A stretch of DNA of 64,000 nt from an uncultured Litoreibacter sp. (GCF_947487515.1 NZ_CANKWO010000003.1:62001-126000); one strand, 5' to 3'; positions 8,612-18,036 are shown, counted from the first letter of the stretch. Translations and numbers: made by a program. The notes: generated by a model not told the origin, from the sequence alone.

Positions 8612-9883
8612 ATGAAATTTACAACCCTAGCAGTAGCGGCCATTATGGCAGCTAGCCCAGTTATGGCGGACCTTGTGTTCCCATCGCTGTCTTACCGGAC
8701 CGGCCCATACGCCGCGAATGGTATCCCGTTTGCAGACGGCTACGAAGACTACTTCACCTTGCTCAACGAGCGTGATGGCGGTATCGGCGGCGTTCCTACG
8801 AAGGTTATCGAATGCGAAACTGGCTATAACACCGAAAAGGGTGTTGAGTGCTACGAGGCAACCAAAGCCGAAGGCGCGCTGGTGTATCAACCGCTGTCGA
8901 CTGGCATCACCTACCAGCTGATCCCGAAAGTGACTGCTGACGGTATTCCGCTTCACACAATGGGCTACGGCCGGACGTCTGCGAAGAACGGTAAAGTGTT
9001 CTCCAACGTGTTCAACTACCCAGCCAACTACTGGGATGGCGCGTCGCATGCTGTGAACCACATCATGAGCCAAGGCGACATCAAGGGCAAAAAGATCGCG
9101 CTTGTGTATCACAACTCTGCCTACGGCAAAGAGCCTATCCGCACCTTGGAAGAGCTGTCCAAGAAGCACGGCTTCGAGCTGACGTTGATCCCTGTTGATC
9201 ACCCGGGCCAAGAGCAAAAGTCGCAGTGGCTGCAAATTCGCCGCGAAAAGCCTGACAATGTCATCATGTATGGCTGGGGCGTTATGAACCAAGTGGCGAT
9301 CCAAGAAGCTGCAAACATCCGCTTCCCAATGGAGAACTTCATTGGCATCTGGTGGTCCGGTTCGGAAAACGACGTTCTGCCAGCTGGCGACAAAGCCAAC
9401 GGCTACAAAGCGTTGACGTTCCACAACTTGGGCGACGACTACCCACTGTACGACGATCTGCGTAAATACGTGGTTGACGCGGGCAAAGCTGCCGGCGCTG
9501 GCGACCAGTTGGGCACCGCCTTGTACAACCGCGGTATGTACGCCGCGATGCTTGCAGCAGAAGCCGCAAAAACGGCACAAGAGCTGTCCGGTCAGAAAGA
9601 ACTGACACCAGCCCTGATGCGTGACGGCATGGAAGCACTGGAGATCACCGAAGAGAAGATGGCCGCAATTGGTCTTCCGAACTTTGGCCCGACCTTCAAA
9701 GTATCGTGCGAAAACCACGGTGGTGACGGTCTTGGCGCGGTTGCGCAGTGGGACGCAACTGCCGGCGAGTGGAGCTTGATCACAGGCTATGAAGGCTCTG
9801 ATCAGGACGTAATCCAAGGCTTGGTAGATGAGGACTCGGCAGCGTTCGCCGCTGAATCCAACATCGACGAAGGCTGTAAATAA
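8612..9883 (+). CDS. Periplasmic substrate-binding protein of the Liv-type importer
   Basis: The 423-residue type I periplasmic-binding-fold protein has a signal peptide (MKFTTLAVAAIMAASPVMA). The mature part carries SLSYRTGPYAANGIPFADGY and a central GKKIALVYHNSAYGKEP typical of the family. The strong site TGGGAGGAAAAACTG precedes the ATG. Hairpins flank the gene on both sides. It would capture the imported compound in the periplasm; the paired ligases suggest an aliphatic or aromatic acid rather than a branched-chain amino acid. Confidence 0.9.
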   Translation: MKFTTLAVAAIMAASPVMADLVFPSLSYRTGPYAANGIPFADGYEDYFTLLNERDGGIGGVPTKVIECETGYNTEKGVECYEATKAEGALVYQPLSTGITYQLIPKVTADGIPLHTMGYGRTSAKNGKVFSNVFNYPANYWDGASHAVNHIMSQGDIKGKKIALVYHNSAYGKEPIRTLEELSKKHGFELTLIPVDHPGQEQKSQWLQIRREKPDNVIMYGWGVMNQVAIQEAANIRFPMENFIGIWWSGSENDVLPAGDKANGYKALTFHNLGDDYPLYDDLRKYVVDAGKAAGAGDQLGTALYNRGMYAAMLAAEAAKTAQELSGQKELTPALMRDGMEALEITEEKMAAIGLPNFGPTFKVSCENHGGDGLGAVAQWDATAGEWSLITGYEGSDQDVIQGLVDEDSAAFAAESNIDEGCK

Positions 9884-9894
9884 GTAACTTTTTT

Positions 9895-9921
9895 CCTCGG
9901 CCAGCGCGGTGTTGGCCGAGG
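9895..9921 (+). terminator. Strong hairpin after the binding-protein gene (attenuator-like)
   Basis: CCTCGGCCA pairs perfectly with TGGCCGAGG around a 9-nt loop, 11 bp after the stop codon. The T-run lies 5' of the stem and none follows on the + strand, so full termination is doubtful. It fits a 3'-stabilising or partial attenuator hairpin that lets some transcripts continue into the ATPase gene at 9948. Confidence 0.55.
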
Positions 9922-9947
9922 ATCACTAACGTAGATGGGATGTTGAA

Positions 9948-10769
9948 ATGCTGGATGGTTCCAAAACCGAGACCCTCTTGGAGGTCAACAACATCGAGGT
10001 GATTTATAATCACGTCATATTGGTGCTGAAGGGTGTCTCTTTGAAAGTGTCAAAGGGTGGAATTACGGCCTTGCTGGGTGGCAATGGCGCAGGTAAATCC
10101 ACGACGCTTAAGGCCGTATCGAACTTGCTGCACTCTGAGCGCGGTGAGGTCACCAAAGGCTCGATTGTGTATCGGAACAAATCAATCGCTGGGCTCGATC
10201 CTGCCGATATGGTGAAACAGGGCGTCATTCAGGTGATGGAAGGCCGTCACTGTTTTGAGCACCTGACCGTTGAAGAAAACCTGATGACCGGCGCCTATAC
10301 GCGCTCTGACGGGCGCGGTGCGGTGTCTGCTGATCTGGAAAAGGTCTATGCCTATTTCCCACGCCTCAAAGAACGGCGCACTTCTCAGGCGGGATATACC
10401 TCCGGTGGTGAGCAACAGATGGTGGCGATTGGTCGCGCAATGATGGCCAAGCCAGAGACGATTTTGCTGGATGAACCGTCGATGGGTCTGGCCCCGCAAT
10501 TAGTGGAAGAAATTTTCGGCATCGTGAAAGAATTGAACGAACAAGAGGGCGTGTCCTTCCTGTTGGCCGAGCAAAACACCAACGTCGCACTGCGCTTCGC
10601 GCATTATGGCTACATCCTTGAGAGTGGCCGTGTGGTGATGGACGGACCTGCAGCAGAGCTGCGGGAAAACCCTGACGTCAAGGAATTCTACCTTGGGATG
10701 TCGGACGACGGGCGCAAGTCATTCCGTGACGTGCGCAGCTACCGCCGCCGTAAACGTTGGTTGTCCTAA
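9948..10769 (+). CDS. Branched-chain-amino-acid-type ABC transporter ATPase (LivF family)
   Basis: This is a 273-residue cytoplasmic ATPase with Walker A GGNGAGKST, signature SGGEQQMVAIGRAMMAKP, Walker B LLDEPSMGLAP and LLAEQN, as in LivF. The C-terminal tail RDVRSYRRRKRW is unusually basic. It partners the LivG-type ATPase at 5087. It sits after the binding-protein gene and 34 bp before the ligase-family gene. Confidence 0.92.
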   Translation: MLDGSKTETLLEVNNIEVIYNHVILVLKGVSLKVSKGGITALLGGNGAGKSTTLKAVSNLLHSERGEVTKGSIVYRNKSIAGLDPADMVKQGVIQVMEGRHCFEHLTVEENLMTGAYTRSDGRGAVSADLEKVYAYFPRLKERRTSQAGYTSGGEQQMVAIGRAMMAKPETILLDEPSMGLAPQLVEEIFGIVKELNEQEGVSFLLAEQNTNVALRFAHYGYILESGRVVMDGPAAELRENPDVKEFYLGMSDDGRKSFRDVRSYRRRKRWLS

Positions 10770-10803
10770 ATTTTGAGTATTTTAAACCAAATGGAGATGT
10801 GTC

Positions 10804-11958
10804 GTGGGATTCTTCGATGACCTTGAGACCCGCAGCGCGGATGCGCGGGAAGCGGCTCATCTTGCCGCATTACAAGCGGTAGGCGTTAAATTAACCAATT
10901 TGGCTGAATTGTCCAAGCTACCTGTGCTGCGCAAGTCGGACTTGAGTGCAAAGCAAAAGGAGCAGCCGCCGTTCGGTGGCATGCAGGTGGGGAATGTTAC
11001 CCATGTGTTTCAATCTCCGGGCCCGATCTACGAGCCGGGTGGGGTATCGCATGACTGGTGGCGGTTTGGCCGGTTTTTGAACGCCTGCGGGATTGGCAAG
11101 TCTGACATCGTGCAGAATTGCTTTGGGTATCATCTGACACCTGCTGGGATGATGTTTGAAAATGGCGCAAGGGCGGTGGGTGCGCGGGTTTTGCCTGCGG
11201 GCACCGGCCAGACCGAGCTGCAAGTGCGCGCTGCGAAAGATGTCGGCGCCACGGCCTATGCTGGCACGCCGGACTATCTGAATGTGATTTTGCAGAAGGC
11301 TGACGAGATGGGCGAAGCCTTGGGCTTTACCAAAGCGGCGGTATCGGGTGGAGCATTGTTCCCGTCACTGCGTCAATCCTATGCGGATCGCGGGATCACT
11401 TGTTTGCAAAGCTACGGCACCGCCGACTTGGGCCACATCGCCTTTGAGACAGACGCGATGGAAGGCATGATTGTAGACGAAGGCGTGATCGTCGAGATTG
11501 TTACGCCTGGCACGGGTGAACCGGTGAAAGACGGCCAAGTGGGTGAGATCGTTGTGACCTCCTTGAACCCTGATTATCCGCTGATCCGATTTGGCACAGG
11601 TGACATGAGCGCCATTATGCCCGGCAGCTCGTCTTGTGGGCGTACCAATATGCGCATCAAAGGCTGGATGGGACGCGCGGATCAAACCACCAAGATCAAG
11701 GGTATGTTTGTGCGCCCCGAGCAGGTCGCCGACTTTGTCGCGAAACACGAAGAGGTTTCACGTGCGCGAGTTGTTGCCGCCCGCGAAGGCGAGATGGACA
11801 CGATGCGTGTTTTGATCGAAGCTAGTGGCGGAGACGCGACGACTTATGCGACATCGGTTGCGAGCGTCTTGAAGCTAAAGGGTGCCGTGGAAGTGGTGCC
11901 TGTTGGGAGCTTGCCCAATGATGGGCTCGTGATCGAGGACCAACGCAGCTACGACTGA
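10804..11958 (+). CDS. Phenylacetate-CoA ligase family protein with degenerate P-loop
   Basis: This 384-residue protein resembles PaaK-type aryl-CoA ligases in its later motifs: LQSYGTADLGHIAFE (A5-like), PLIRFGTGDMSAI (A7-like) and a C-terminal subdomain with TKIKGMFVRPEQV. Where PaaK has a Ser/Thr/Gly-rich P-loop (SSGTTGKP), this protein reads QSPGPIYEPGG, so ATP binding may be altered. It is also about 50 residues shorter than PaaK (about 430). GTG start at 10804 after GGAGATGT. Last gene of the ABC operon or followed by the pseudo-caspase gene 13 bp on. Catalysis, substrate carriage or a regulatory role are all possible. Confidence 0.75.
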   Translation: MGFFDDLETRSADAREAAHLAALQAVGVKLTNLAELSKLPVLRKSDLSAKQKEQPPFGGMQVGNVTHVFQSPGPIYEPGGVSHDWWRFGRFLNACGIGKSDIVQNCFGYHLTPAGMMFENGARAVGARVLPAGTGQTELQVRAAKDVGATAYAGTPDYLNVILQKADEMGEALGFTKAAVSGGALFPSLRQSYADRGITCLQSYGTADLGHIAFETDAMEGMIVDEGVIVEIVTPGTGEPVKDGQVGEIVVTSLNPDYPLIRFGTGDMSAIMPGSSSCGRTNMRIKGWMGRADQTTKIKGMFVRPEQVADFVAKHEEVSRARVVAAREGEMDTMRVLIEASGGDATTYATSVASVLKLKGAVEVVPVGSLPNDGLVIEDQRSYD

Positions 11959-11971
11959 CAAAGGATATGCC

Positions 11972-13615
11972 ATGACCCGCCAAAGCCTTGCCGCCTTTTT
12001 GTTAATGTCGGCACCGGCTTGGGCAGGGGACTTGGCCTTGGTTGTGGGCAACGACCGCTATTCCAACGGCCCCGAGATAGTTGACGAAAGCGGAATGCTG
12101 GATGCAGTCAAGCCGTTAGAAAGCGCAGGGTTCGACGTGCTGAGTGGCGCGAATATGCCCGTGGCTGAACTTGTCGATTTGGTATCACAGCTGAACGCCA
12201 AAGCCGATGGAACCGGGCGCGTCATAATCGCTGTCACGGGGCATTTTGCCCATAGCGCAACGGGCAATTGGCTTTTGGGATCGGATGCCCAAGAGCCTGA
12301 TTTGGCGACGATCCATTCCCAATCGATCCCGATAAGTACATTGCTTGAAATTGCAGGCCGCGCCACTGGTGGGGCTGTTGTGGCCTTGGGAGTTCAAGCA
12401 GAGACATTTCCTTTGGGGGCAGGTGTGACAGCCAGCTTGGGCCGCTATGACATTCCTCAAGGCGTAGCCGTTGTGACTGGCCCGACCGTTGACGTTTCAA
12501 AATTTGTGGCTGGGTCGTTGACCGTGAGGGGGCATTCGGTCGCTGCAATGCTGGAGGGGGCTCCAAATCTGACGGGTTCGGGATTCATGGCCCCCTTGGT
12601 GGCCTTCCTTCCCAGTGATGGCACCCCGTCGCCAGTTGTTCCAAAGCTTGACCCAGATGCGAAGCAGAAAGCATTTTGGAGTGTGACACAGGAGATTGGG
12701 TCGCAAGACAGCTATGAGGCCTATTTAGAGCGCTTTCCCGAGGGGATATTTGCAGATCAGGCCAATACACAGATAGAGCGGATTTTGGCGGAACCGTTGC
12801 TTTTGGCACAGGCGGGGGAAGCGGCGCTGAAGCTGGATCGGGACAAGCGCCGTGAAATTCAACGAGGGCTGTCATTGTTGGAATATGACCCCAAAGGGAT
12901 CGACGGAATTCTGGGGAAGGGCTCACGAGCCGCGATTGCCAAATGGCAAGAGGCGAACAATGAGGCCGCCACCAGCTATCTGACCCTTGCGCAGATAGAG
13001 CGGCTGCAAGCCCAAGCAGACAGACGGTCGCGGGAATTGGAAGAAGAAGCCCGCATTCGCCAAGAAGAGTTGGAGCGCAAAGATCGCGCCTACTGGCGTG
13101 CCAGCGGGAAAAGTGGCGATGAACCGGGTTTGCGGACGTATCTGGAGAAATACCCCGACGGGGTGTTCGCAGAAATCGCCCTCGCACGTTTGCAGCCCTT
13201 TGAGGAGGCCCGTCGCTCTGCTGCCGCAGCACAGGATCGCGCCGATTGGGATGCTGCGGTTTCTGTTGGGTCGCTGGCCGCCTATGAAGGATACCTTCAG
13301 GCCAACCCACAGGGGGCCTTTGCGGTGCAAGCCCGCACCCAGATTGCCGAACAAGAATTTGAGGCGAAGAATGCCAATGCCCTTCGTGCAGCGGCGCGGA
13401 ATGAACAGCGCTTGGGTCTAAGTTCCGGCACGCAGCGGCTGGTCGAAGATCGCCTTCGGGCGCTTGGGTTAAAACCCGGGGCTGTGGATGGTGTGTTTGA
13501 CGAGGACACGCGCCGTGCAGTTAGGCGGTATCAAGAGGCGCGACAATTGCCGCGCACCGGATATCTAGATCAGAAAACGCTGGTGCGGCTGCTTGCCGAT
13601 TCAGTCCTGCGTTAG
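11972..13615 (+). CDS. Secreted caspase-like pseudoenzyme with two peptidoglycan-binding modules
   Basis: The 547-residue protein has a signal peptide (1-18, ending APAWA). A caspase/peptidase-C14-like fold (about 19-215) follows: [10 protein letters not shown], then TGH at 89-91 in the position of the catalytic His. The usual DxC loop is replaced by VALGVQAE (about 137-144), and I see no cysteine in this domain, so it should be proteolytically dead. Two PG_binding_1-like modules follow (about 290-345 with [16 protein letters not shown]; about 485-545 with [16 protein letters not shown]), separated by Glu/Arg-rich helices and two [12 protein letters not shown] repeats. A cell-wall scaffold role is inferred. 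AAAGGA lies upstream of the ATG. Confidence 0.72.
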   Translation: MTRQSLAAFLLMSAPAWAGDLALVVGNDRYSNGPEIVDESGMLDAVKPLESAGFDVLSGANMPVAELVDLVSQLNAKADGTGRVIIAVTGHFAHSATGNWLLGSDAQEPDLATIHSQSIPISTLLEIAGRATGGAVVALGVQAETFPLGAGVTASLGRYDIPQGVAVVTGPTVDVSKFVAGSLTVRGHSVAAMLEGAPNLTGSGFMAPLVAFLPSDGTPSPVVPKLDPDAKQKAFWSVTQEIGSQDSYEAYLERFPEGIFADQANTQIERILAEPLLLAQAGEAALKLDRDKRREIQRGLSLLEYDPKGIDGILGKGSRAAIAKWQEANNEAATSYLTLAQIERLQAQADRRSRELEEEARIRQEELERKDRAYWRASGKSGDEPGLRTYLEKYPDGVFAEIALARLQPFEEARRSAAAAQDRADWDAAVSVGSLAAYEGYLQANPQGAFAVQARTQIAEQEFEAKNANALRAAARNEQRLGLSSGTQRLVEDRLRALGLKPGAVDGVFDEDTRRAVRRYQEARQLPRTGYLDQKTLVRLLADSVLR

Positions 13616-14208
13616 ATCGATTTTCGGGCCTTAAGGGCAGCCGAGATTGTGCCGTCATCGAGATAATCCAATTCGCCACCAATGGGCACACCTTGCGCCA
13701 AAGAGGTGACCATGACGCCGCGAACTTCCAATTCACCTGCGATGTAATGGGCGGTGGTTTGCCCGTCGATCGTGGCATTCAGGGCGAGGATAACCTCGCG
13801 GATGTTTTCGCCCTGCACGCGGTCCATCAATTTGGGGATGCGCAGCTCGTCGGGGCCGATGGCGTCCAATGCCGACAGGGTGCCGCCAAGGACGTGGTAG
13901 CGGCCTTTGAAGACGCCGGACCGCTCCATAGCCCAAAGGTCGGCCACATCCTCAACGACGCAAATTTCCCCGGTCGCACGTTTGGCGGCTGAGCAGATGT
14001 CACATGTGTCGGAGGTGCCAATGTTGCCGCAGTTGACGCATTCACGCGCGGTGGCCGAGACATTTTGCAAACTGTCCGCCAAGGGCACCATCAAAAGGGC
14101 GCGTTTCTTGATCATGTGAAGCACTGCACGACGGGCCGAGCGGGGGCCAAGCCCTGGAAGCTTTGCCATCATCTCGATCAATGTGTCGATGTCTTTTGTG
14201 CTACTCAA
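13612..14208 (-). CDS. recR: Recombination mediator RecR
   Basis: RecR (198 residues) works with RecF/RecO to load RecA at gaps. Visible are the N-terminal helix-hairpin-helix region ([16 protein letters not shown]), the C4 zinc finger ([16 protein letters not shown]) and the Toprim domain ([22 protein letters not shown]). The length is normal. It is downstream of ebfC and dnaX on the same strand, the common bacterial arrangement. Its 3' end overlaps the convergent pseudo-caspase gene by 4 bp. Confidence 0.97.
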   Translation of the reverse strand: MSSTKDIDTLIEMMAKLPGLGPRSARRAVLHMIKKRALLMVPLADSLQNVSATARECVNCGNIGTSDTCDICSAAKRATGEICVVEDVADLWAMERSGVFKGRYHVLGGTLSALDAIGPDELRIPKLMDRVQGENIREVILALNATIDGQTTAHYIAGELEVRGVMVTSLAQGVPIGGELDYLDDGTISAALKARKSI

Positions 14209-14269
14209 CTGGGCGCGCCCTTTGTTTCGGTCGAAGCCTCCGGCGGAGGTATTTAGGAAGCAATGATGT

Positions 14270-14614
14270 CTAGAAAGGAAGCTTCATTCCGGCAGGAATG
14301 CCCATTTCTTCGGTGATCTTGCTCATCTCTGCAGCGGCCTTGTCGGCGGCTTTGGATTGCGCGTCCTTGATGGCCGCGAGGATCAGATCCTCGACGACTT
14401 CTTTCTCGTCAGGGTGAAAAATAGACGGATCGATGTCGAGGGCGGTGAGGATGCCTTTGGCTGTCGCAGTTGCCTTGACGAGGCCCGCGCCACTTTCACC
14501 TTGGACTTCGATGTTTTGCAGATCGTCCTGCATTTGGGTCATCTTGTCCTGCATCTCTTTGGCTTTTTTCATCATTCCGGCCATATCGCCGAGATTGCCT
14601 AGTCCTTTGAGCAT
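14270..14614 (-). CDS. ebfC: Nucleoid-associated protein YbaB/EbfC
   Basis: This 114-residue small DNA-binding protein begins [20 protein letters not shown] and has the family core [20 protein letters not shown] set the start at 14614 because a GGAGA site lies 8 bp upstream; an in-frame extension to 14668 lacks one. It forms dimers that coat DNA. The gene sits between dnaX and recR, as in most bacteria. Confidence 0.95.
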   Translation of the reverse strand: MLKGLGNLGDMAGMMKKAKEMQDKMTQMQDDLQNIEVQGESGAGLVKATATAKGILTALDIDPSIFHPDEKEVVEDLILAAIKDAQSKAADKAAAEMSKITEEMGIPAGMKLPF

Positions 14615-14692
14615 CTGAGTGTCTCCTGCTTGGGAATTCGTATTTGAGAGCGTTATGACAGAGGCCACATAGAGCGCACAAGCCGATGTGGG

Positions 14693-16435
14693 TTAGTCTT
14701 CCTCGAAAGGATCCCATTCGTCTTCGACCTCTGGCAACGCCTCGACGGCGGCTTCTTGCAACAGGTCGGCGGCGGTGCGGATGTCGATTATCTTGGCGCC
14801 TGGAAAAGCCTGCAAAGTGGCTTGCATTAGCGGGTGTTCGGTGGCTTCCGCCTTCAGCGCATTGGCCTCTGCATCACGCTCAGCCGCTATGGTTTCACCG
14901 CCGCCCTCGTTAACAACAGTGACGGCCCAGCGTTGGCCTGTCCATTGCTGCAAGCGTGCCCCCAAACGAGAGGCCAGATCACGCGGGGCGTCGTCTGTTG
15001 GCACGAACTCAATACGGCCCGGCGCGTAGTTGGCCAGCTGCACATAGCCTTCGACCTCGACCAGCAGCTTCATGTCGCGGTTGCTACGGATCAGCCCGAC
15101 GACCTGCTTGAATGTGGGATACTGCGCGAGGGCGGTTTCTGCGGAAACATCAAGGGCCGCGGAGGTGCCGCCCCCCATGGAGACGGTCTGCTGTGTTTGC
15201 GCGCGCGCGGTGGTCATGCCGCCTTGAGGGGGATGACCCCCACCGCCCGTCGGGGCAGCGGGGGGCGGCGGAGTGTCTTGCAGCTTGCGCACCAGTTCTT
15301 CCGGCGAGGGCAGATCGGCCATATGTGTGAGGCGAATGATTGCCATTTCGGCGGCCATCATGGCGTTGGGCGCGGCGGCGACTTCCTCGAGTGCCTTAAG
15401 AAGCAATTGCCACATGCGTGACATGGCCCGCATGGGCAGGGCTTCCGCCATTGTGGCCCCTCGGGTGCGCTCGTCGGGGCCGACAGTTGGATCGTCAGCG
15501 GCCTCCGGTGTGATCTTGATGACGCTGACCCAATGGGTGATCTCTGCCAGATCGCGCAGAACTGCCATCGGATCGGCCCCATCGGCATATTGCGACGACA
15601 GCTCTTGCAGCGCGCTGGCGGCGTCGCCCTTCATGATCAGGTCAAACAAATCCAGCACGCGGCCACGATCCGCAAGCCCCAACATCGCCCGCACCTGAGG
15701 CGCGGTTGTCTCGCCTGCGCCGTGAGAAATTGCCTGATCCATGAGGCTCATGGCGTCGCGCACGGAGCCTTCGGCGGCACGGGTGATCAGTGCCAAGGCG
15801 TCTTCGGCGATCTGGGCGTTTTCCTTCCCGGCAACCGATTGCAAATGGGCAATCATGACCTCTGGTTCTATGCGCCGCAGATCAAAGCGTTGGCACCGCG
15901 ACAGTACAGTAACAGGCACCTTTCGGATTTCCGTGGTGGCAAAGATGAATTTGACGTGCTCGGGCGGCTCCTCCAGCGTCTTCAACAAGGCGTTGAAGGC
16001 GGAAGTAGACAGCATGTGCACCTCATCGATGATGTAGATTTTGTAGCGTGCGGAGGCGGCACGGTAATGTACGGAATCAATGATTTCGCGGATGTCGCCT
16101 ACCCCTGTGCGCGACGCAGCATCCATTTCCATCACGTCAACATGGCGACCTTCGGCAATTGCGGTGCAATTGTCGCAGATCCCGCAAGGATCGGTCGTTG
16201 GGCCACCGGTGCCATCCGCGCCCACGCAGTTCATCCCCTTGGCGATGATCCGAGCCGTGGTGGTTTTTCCGGTGCCGCGAATACCCGTCATGATGAAGGC
16301 CTGCGCGATGCGGCCGGCGTCAAAGGCATTTTTGAGCGTCCGCACCATAGCGTCTTGACCGATCAGATCGGCAAATGTGGCAGGGCGGTACTTCCGCGCC
16401 AGAACCTGATAGCCGCCGTCTGTAGTGTCAGTCAT
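14693..16435 (-). CDS. dnaX: DNA polymerase III subunit gamma/tau
   Basis: DnaX (580 residues) is the ATPase of the clamp loader. Residues 30-60 hold Walker A (GIRGTGKTTTARIIAKGMNC), followed by a zinc module (CGICDNC), Walker B (IIDEVHML) and sensor SRCQRFDL. The C-terminal third, rich in Pro/Gly near PPPPAAPTGGGGHPPQGG, links to the tau region that contacts the polymerase. I did not find a clear A-rich slippery heptamer, so separate gamma production by frameshift is not supported. Upstream of ebfC and recR. Confidence 0.97.
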   Translation of the reverse strand: MTDTTDGGYQVLARKYRPATFADLIGQDAMVRTLKNAFDAGRIAQAFIMTGIRGTGKTTTARIIAKGMNCVGADGTGGPTTDPCGICDNCTAIAEGRHVDVMEMDAASRTGVGDIREIIDSVHYRAASARYKIYIIDEVHMLSTSAFNALLKTLEEPPEHVKFIFATTEIRKVPVTVLSRCQRFDLRRIEPEVMIAHLQSVAGKENAQIAEDALALITRAAEGSVRDAMSLMDQAISHGAGETTAPQVRAMLGLADRGRVLDLFDLIMKGDAASALQELSSQYADGADPMAVLRDLAEITHWVSVIKITPEAADDPTVGPDERTRGATMAEALPMRAMSRMWQLLLKALEEVAAAPNAMMAAEMAIIRLTHMADLPSPEELVRKLQDTPPPPAAPTGGGGHPPQGGMTTARAQTQQTVSMGGGTSAALDVSAETALAQYPTFKQVVGLIRSNRDMKLLVEVEGYVQLANYAPGRIEFVPTDDAPRDLASRLGARLQQWTGQRWAVTVVNEGGGETIAAERDAEANALKAEATEHPLMQATLQAFPGAKIIDIRTAADLLQEAAVEALPEVEDEWDPFEED

Positions 16436-16518
16436 AGAATTTCCTCGGATTCGGATGCGTCACGAGCCTAATTCGCTGGGGGGGTGACGTCCACCAAAGA
16501 CTATCCAACTGTTGGCCC

Positions 16519-17076
16519 TCAGCTGCCAAAAATCAGCATCGGAACCTGTTTGATCGGGTCAGACGTGCCACGTACGCGGGACATGGTCCAAGCGCCTTGA
16601 AGCGTCATCCATAGGGCATTTGCCATGGCGTCTGCGTTTTCGGGTTCTGCGCCTTTGGCAATGGCGTGGGCTTTGGTCGCCTCATGCCATTCTTGGAATA
16701 TCTCGCGGGTGTTAAGTCGAAATTCTTGGTTGCTGGGGCTCTCGAACAGGGTTGAGCTGATCGGGCATCCGCTCCAATTATCATGCAATGTAAACAGCTT
16801 GGCTAACTTGTAGCAAAATGTGGTGATGCCATCGCGTGCGGTGTTGGCGTCCTCAAAGGACGCGTCCAATATCCGCAGGGTTTCTTGCGCTGCAAAATGC
16901 GCCGCAGCGAGGGCGAGATCGGATTTTCCATTGGGAAAGTGGTGATAGAGCGAGCCTTTAGGAGCCTCCGACGCTTCCAGAATTTCTGCGACGCCTACGC
17001 CGTGATACCCCTTGCGTTGAAACAGCAGGGCCGCAGCGGCGACCAGTCGGTCACGGGTTGGAGGCAGGTTAGACAC
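16519..17076 (-). CDS. TetR-family repressor (LmrA/YxaF-like)
   Basis: The 185-residue protein has an N-terminal helix-turn-helix (RDRLVAAAALLFQRKGYHGV, then EILEASEAPKGSLYHHFPNG) and a C-terminal ligand domain with GCPISSTLFES, as in the LmrA/YxaF group. It faces the hydrolase gene at 17155 across 78 bp holding two palindromes of the type this group binds (TAGACC...GGTCTA). It likely represses itself and the hydrolase. Inducer unknown. Confidence 0.85.
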   Translation of the reverse strand: MSNLPPTRDRLVAAAALLFQRKGYHGVGVAEILEASEAPKGSLYHHFPNGKSDLALAAAHFAAQETLRILDASFEDANTARDGITTFCYKLAKLFTLHDNWSGCPISSTLFESPSNQEFRLNTREIFQEWHEATKAHAIAKGAEPENADAMANALWMTLQGAWTMSRVRGTSDPIKQVPMLIFGS

Positions 17077-17093
17077 ACCCCATTAAAACATAT

Positions 17094-17139
17094 CTAGACC
17101 GAATGGTCTAGTCGTGATATTGAACCGATCAGTCTAGTT
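17094..17139. promoter_or_regulatory. Two LmrA/YxaF-type operator palindromes
   Basis: Site 1 (17094-17111) is CTAGACC-GAAT-GGTCTAG, a perfect inverted repeat. Site 2 (17121-17139) contains ACCGATCAGTCTAG, which keeps the right half and most of the left half of the same consensus. They lie between the divergent TetR gene and hydrolase gene, 16-60 bp upstream of the hydrolase start, well placed for repression of both. Confidence 0.7.
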
Positions 17140-17154
17140 TGCTCGGAGTGCCCC

Positions 17155-18030
17155 ATGACCATGATCAGCCCTGTCGAAGCCGCCGAAATCGAGGTGCAGG
17201 AGGTTTCCATTCTATCGGGGGCCCGAAAGCTTGCGGGGCATGTGTTTATGCCAAGTGAAAACCCAAGAGCCGCCGTCGTTCTGAACGCGGCCACGGGTGT
17301 TCCCATGCGCTATTACCGGCCATTTGCCGAGTGGTTGGCACAAGAACACGACTTGACATGTTTGCTATATGACTACCGCGACTTTGGCGCATCTGCGCGT
17401 CAGCATGTGCGAAGCTCAAACGCGAATATGACCGATTGGGGGGTGCATGATCAGCAAGCCGCCCGCGACTTTATGCGCGCCCATTTTCCCGACGTGCCAT
17501 TGTGGGTGATCGGGCATTCACTTGGCGGATTGCTTGTGCCGTTTCAAAAGGACTTGCATGAGATAGACCGCCTGATCACTGTTGGCAGCGGGCCGGTGCA
17601 TGTCTCCGAGCATCCTTGGCCTTATCAAGCCATGGCGCGGTTCTTCTGGTTTGGTGCTGGCCCAGTGGCGACATTGGCATTGGGGTATCTACCGGCCAAA
17701 CGCTTGAGGTTTGGCCCTGACCTTCCTGCTGGCGTTTATTGGCAATGGCGCAACCTGTGCACGCGCCGCGACTACGTCATGCGCGACATCGGAAAGAAGA
17801 TGCCTTTCCCCGACTGGACGAGCCTAAGTGGTCGCGTGAAATTTGTAGCAATTGAAGACGACTATATGGTTCCCCCAAGCGTGGTGTGGCGATCGATGGA
17901 GTTTTTCCAACAGGCAACTAAGACCCAAGCCTTGCTCAAGCCCAAGACCTACGGCCTGGAGAAAATTGGTCACATTGGGGTGTTTGATCCTAAGAACGCC
18001 GCCTGCTGGGCCGATCTAATCGCCGAATGA
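17155..18030 (+). CDS. Alpha/beta-hydrolase
   Basis: The 291-residue enzyme has the nucleophile elbow GHSLGG (about residues 121-126), an acid in the C-terminal region and a late His (GHIGVFD). PRAAVVLNAATGVPMRYYRP near the N terminus resembles the YheT/serine-aminopeptidase-type hydrolases. It is probably cytoplasmic and acts on an ester or amide. GGAG at 17145-17148 supports the ATG at 17155. It is paired with a TetR repressor, so it is likely inducible by a small molecule. Confidence 0.82.
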   Translation: MTMISPVEAAEIEVQEVSILSGARKLAGHVFMPSENPRAAVVLNAATGVPMRYYRPFAEWLAQEHDLTCLLYDYRDFGASARQHVRSSNANMTDWGVHDQQAARDFMRAHFPDVPLWVIGHSLGGLLVPFQKDLHEIDRLITVGSGPVHVSEHPWPYQAMARFFWFGAGPVATLALGYLPAKRLRFGPDLPAGVYWQWRNLCTRRDYVMRDIGKKMPFPDWTSLSGRVKFVAIEDDYMVPPSVVWRSMEFFQQATKTQALLKPKTYGLEKIGHIGVFDPKNAACWADLIAE

Positions 18031-18036
18031 GGCGTA

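Noticed and set aside
8627-9817. Open frame of 396 codons antisense to the Liv-type binding protein gene
   Set aside because: It mirrors the codon pattern of the real gene and has no recognisable domains or ribosome site.
15533-16471. Plus-strand open frame of 312 codons over dnaX
   Set aside because: dnaX motifs on the other strand are unambiguous.
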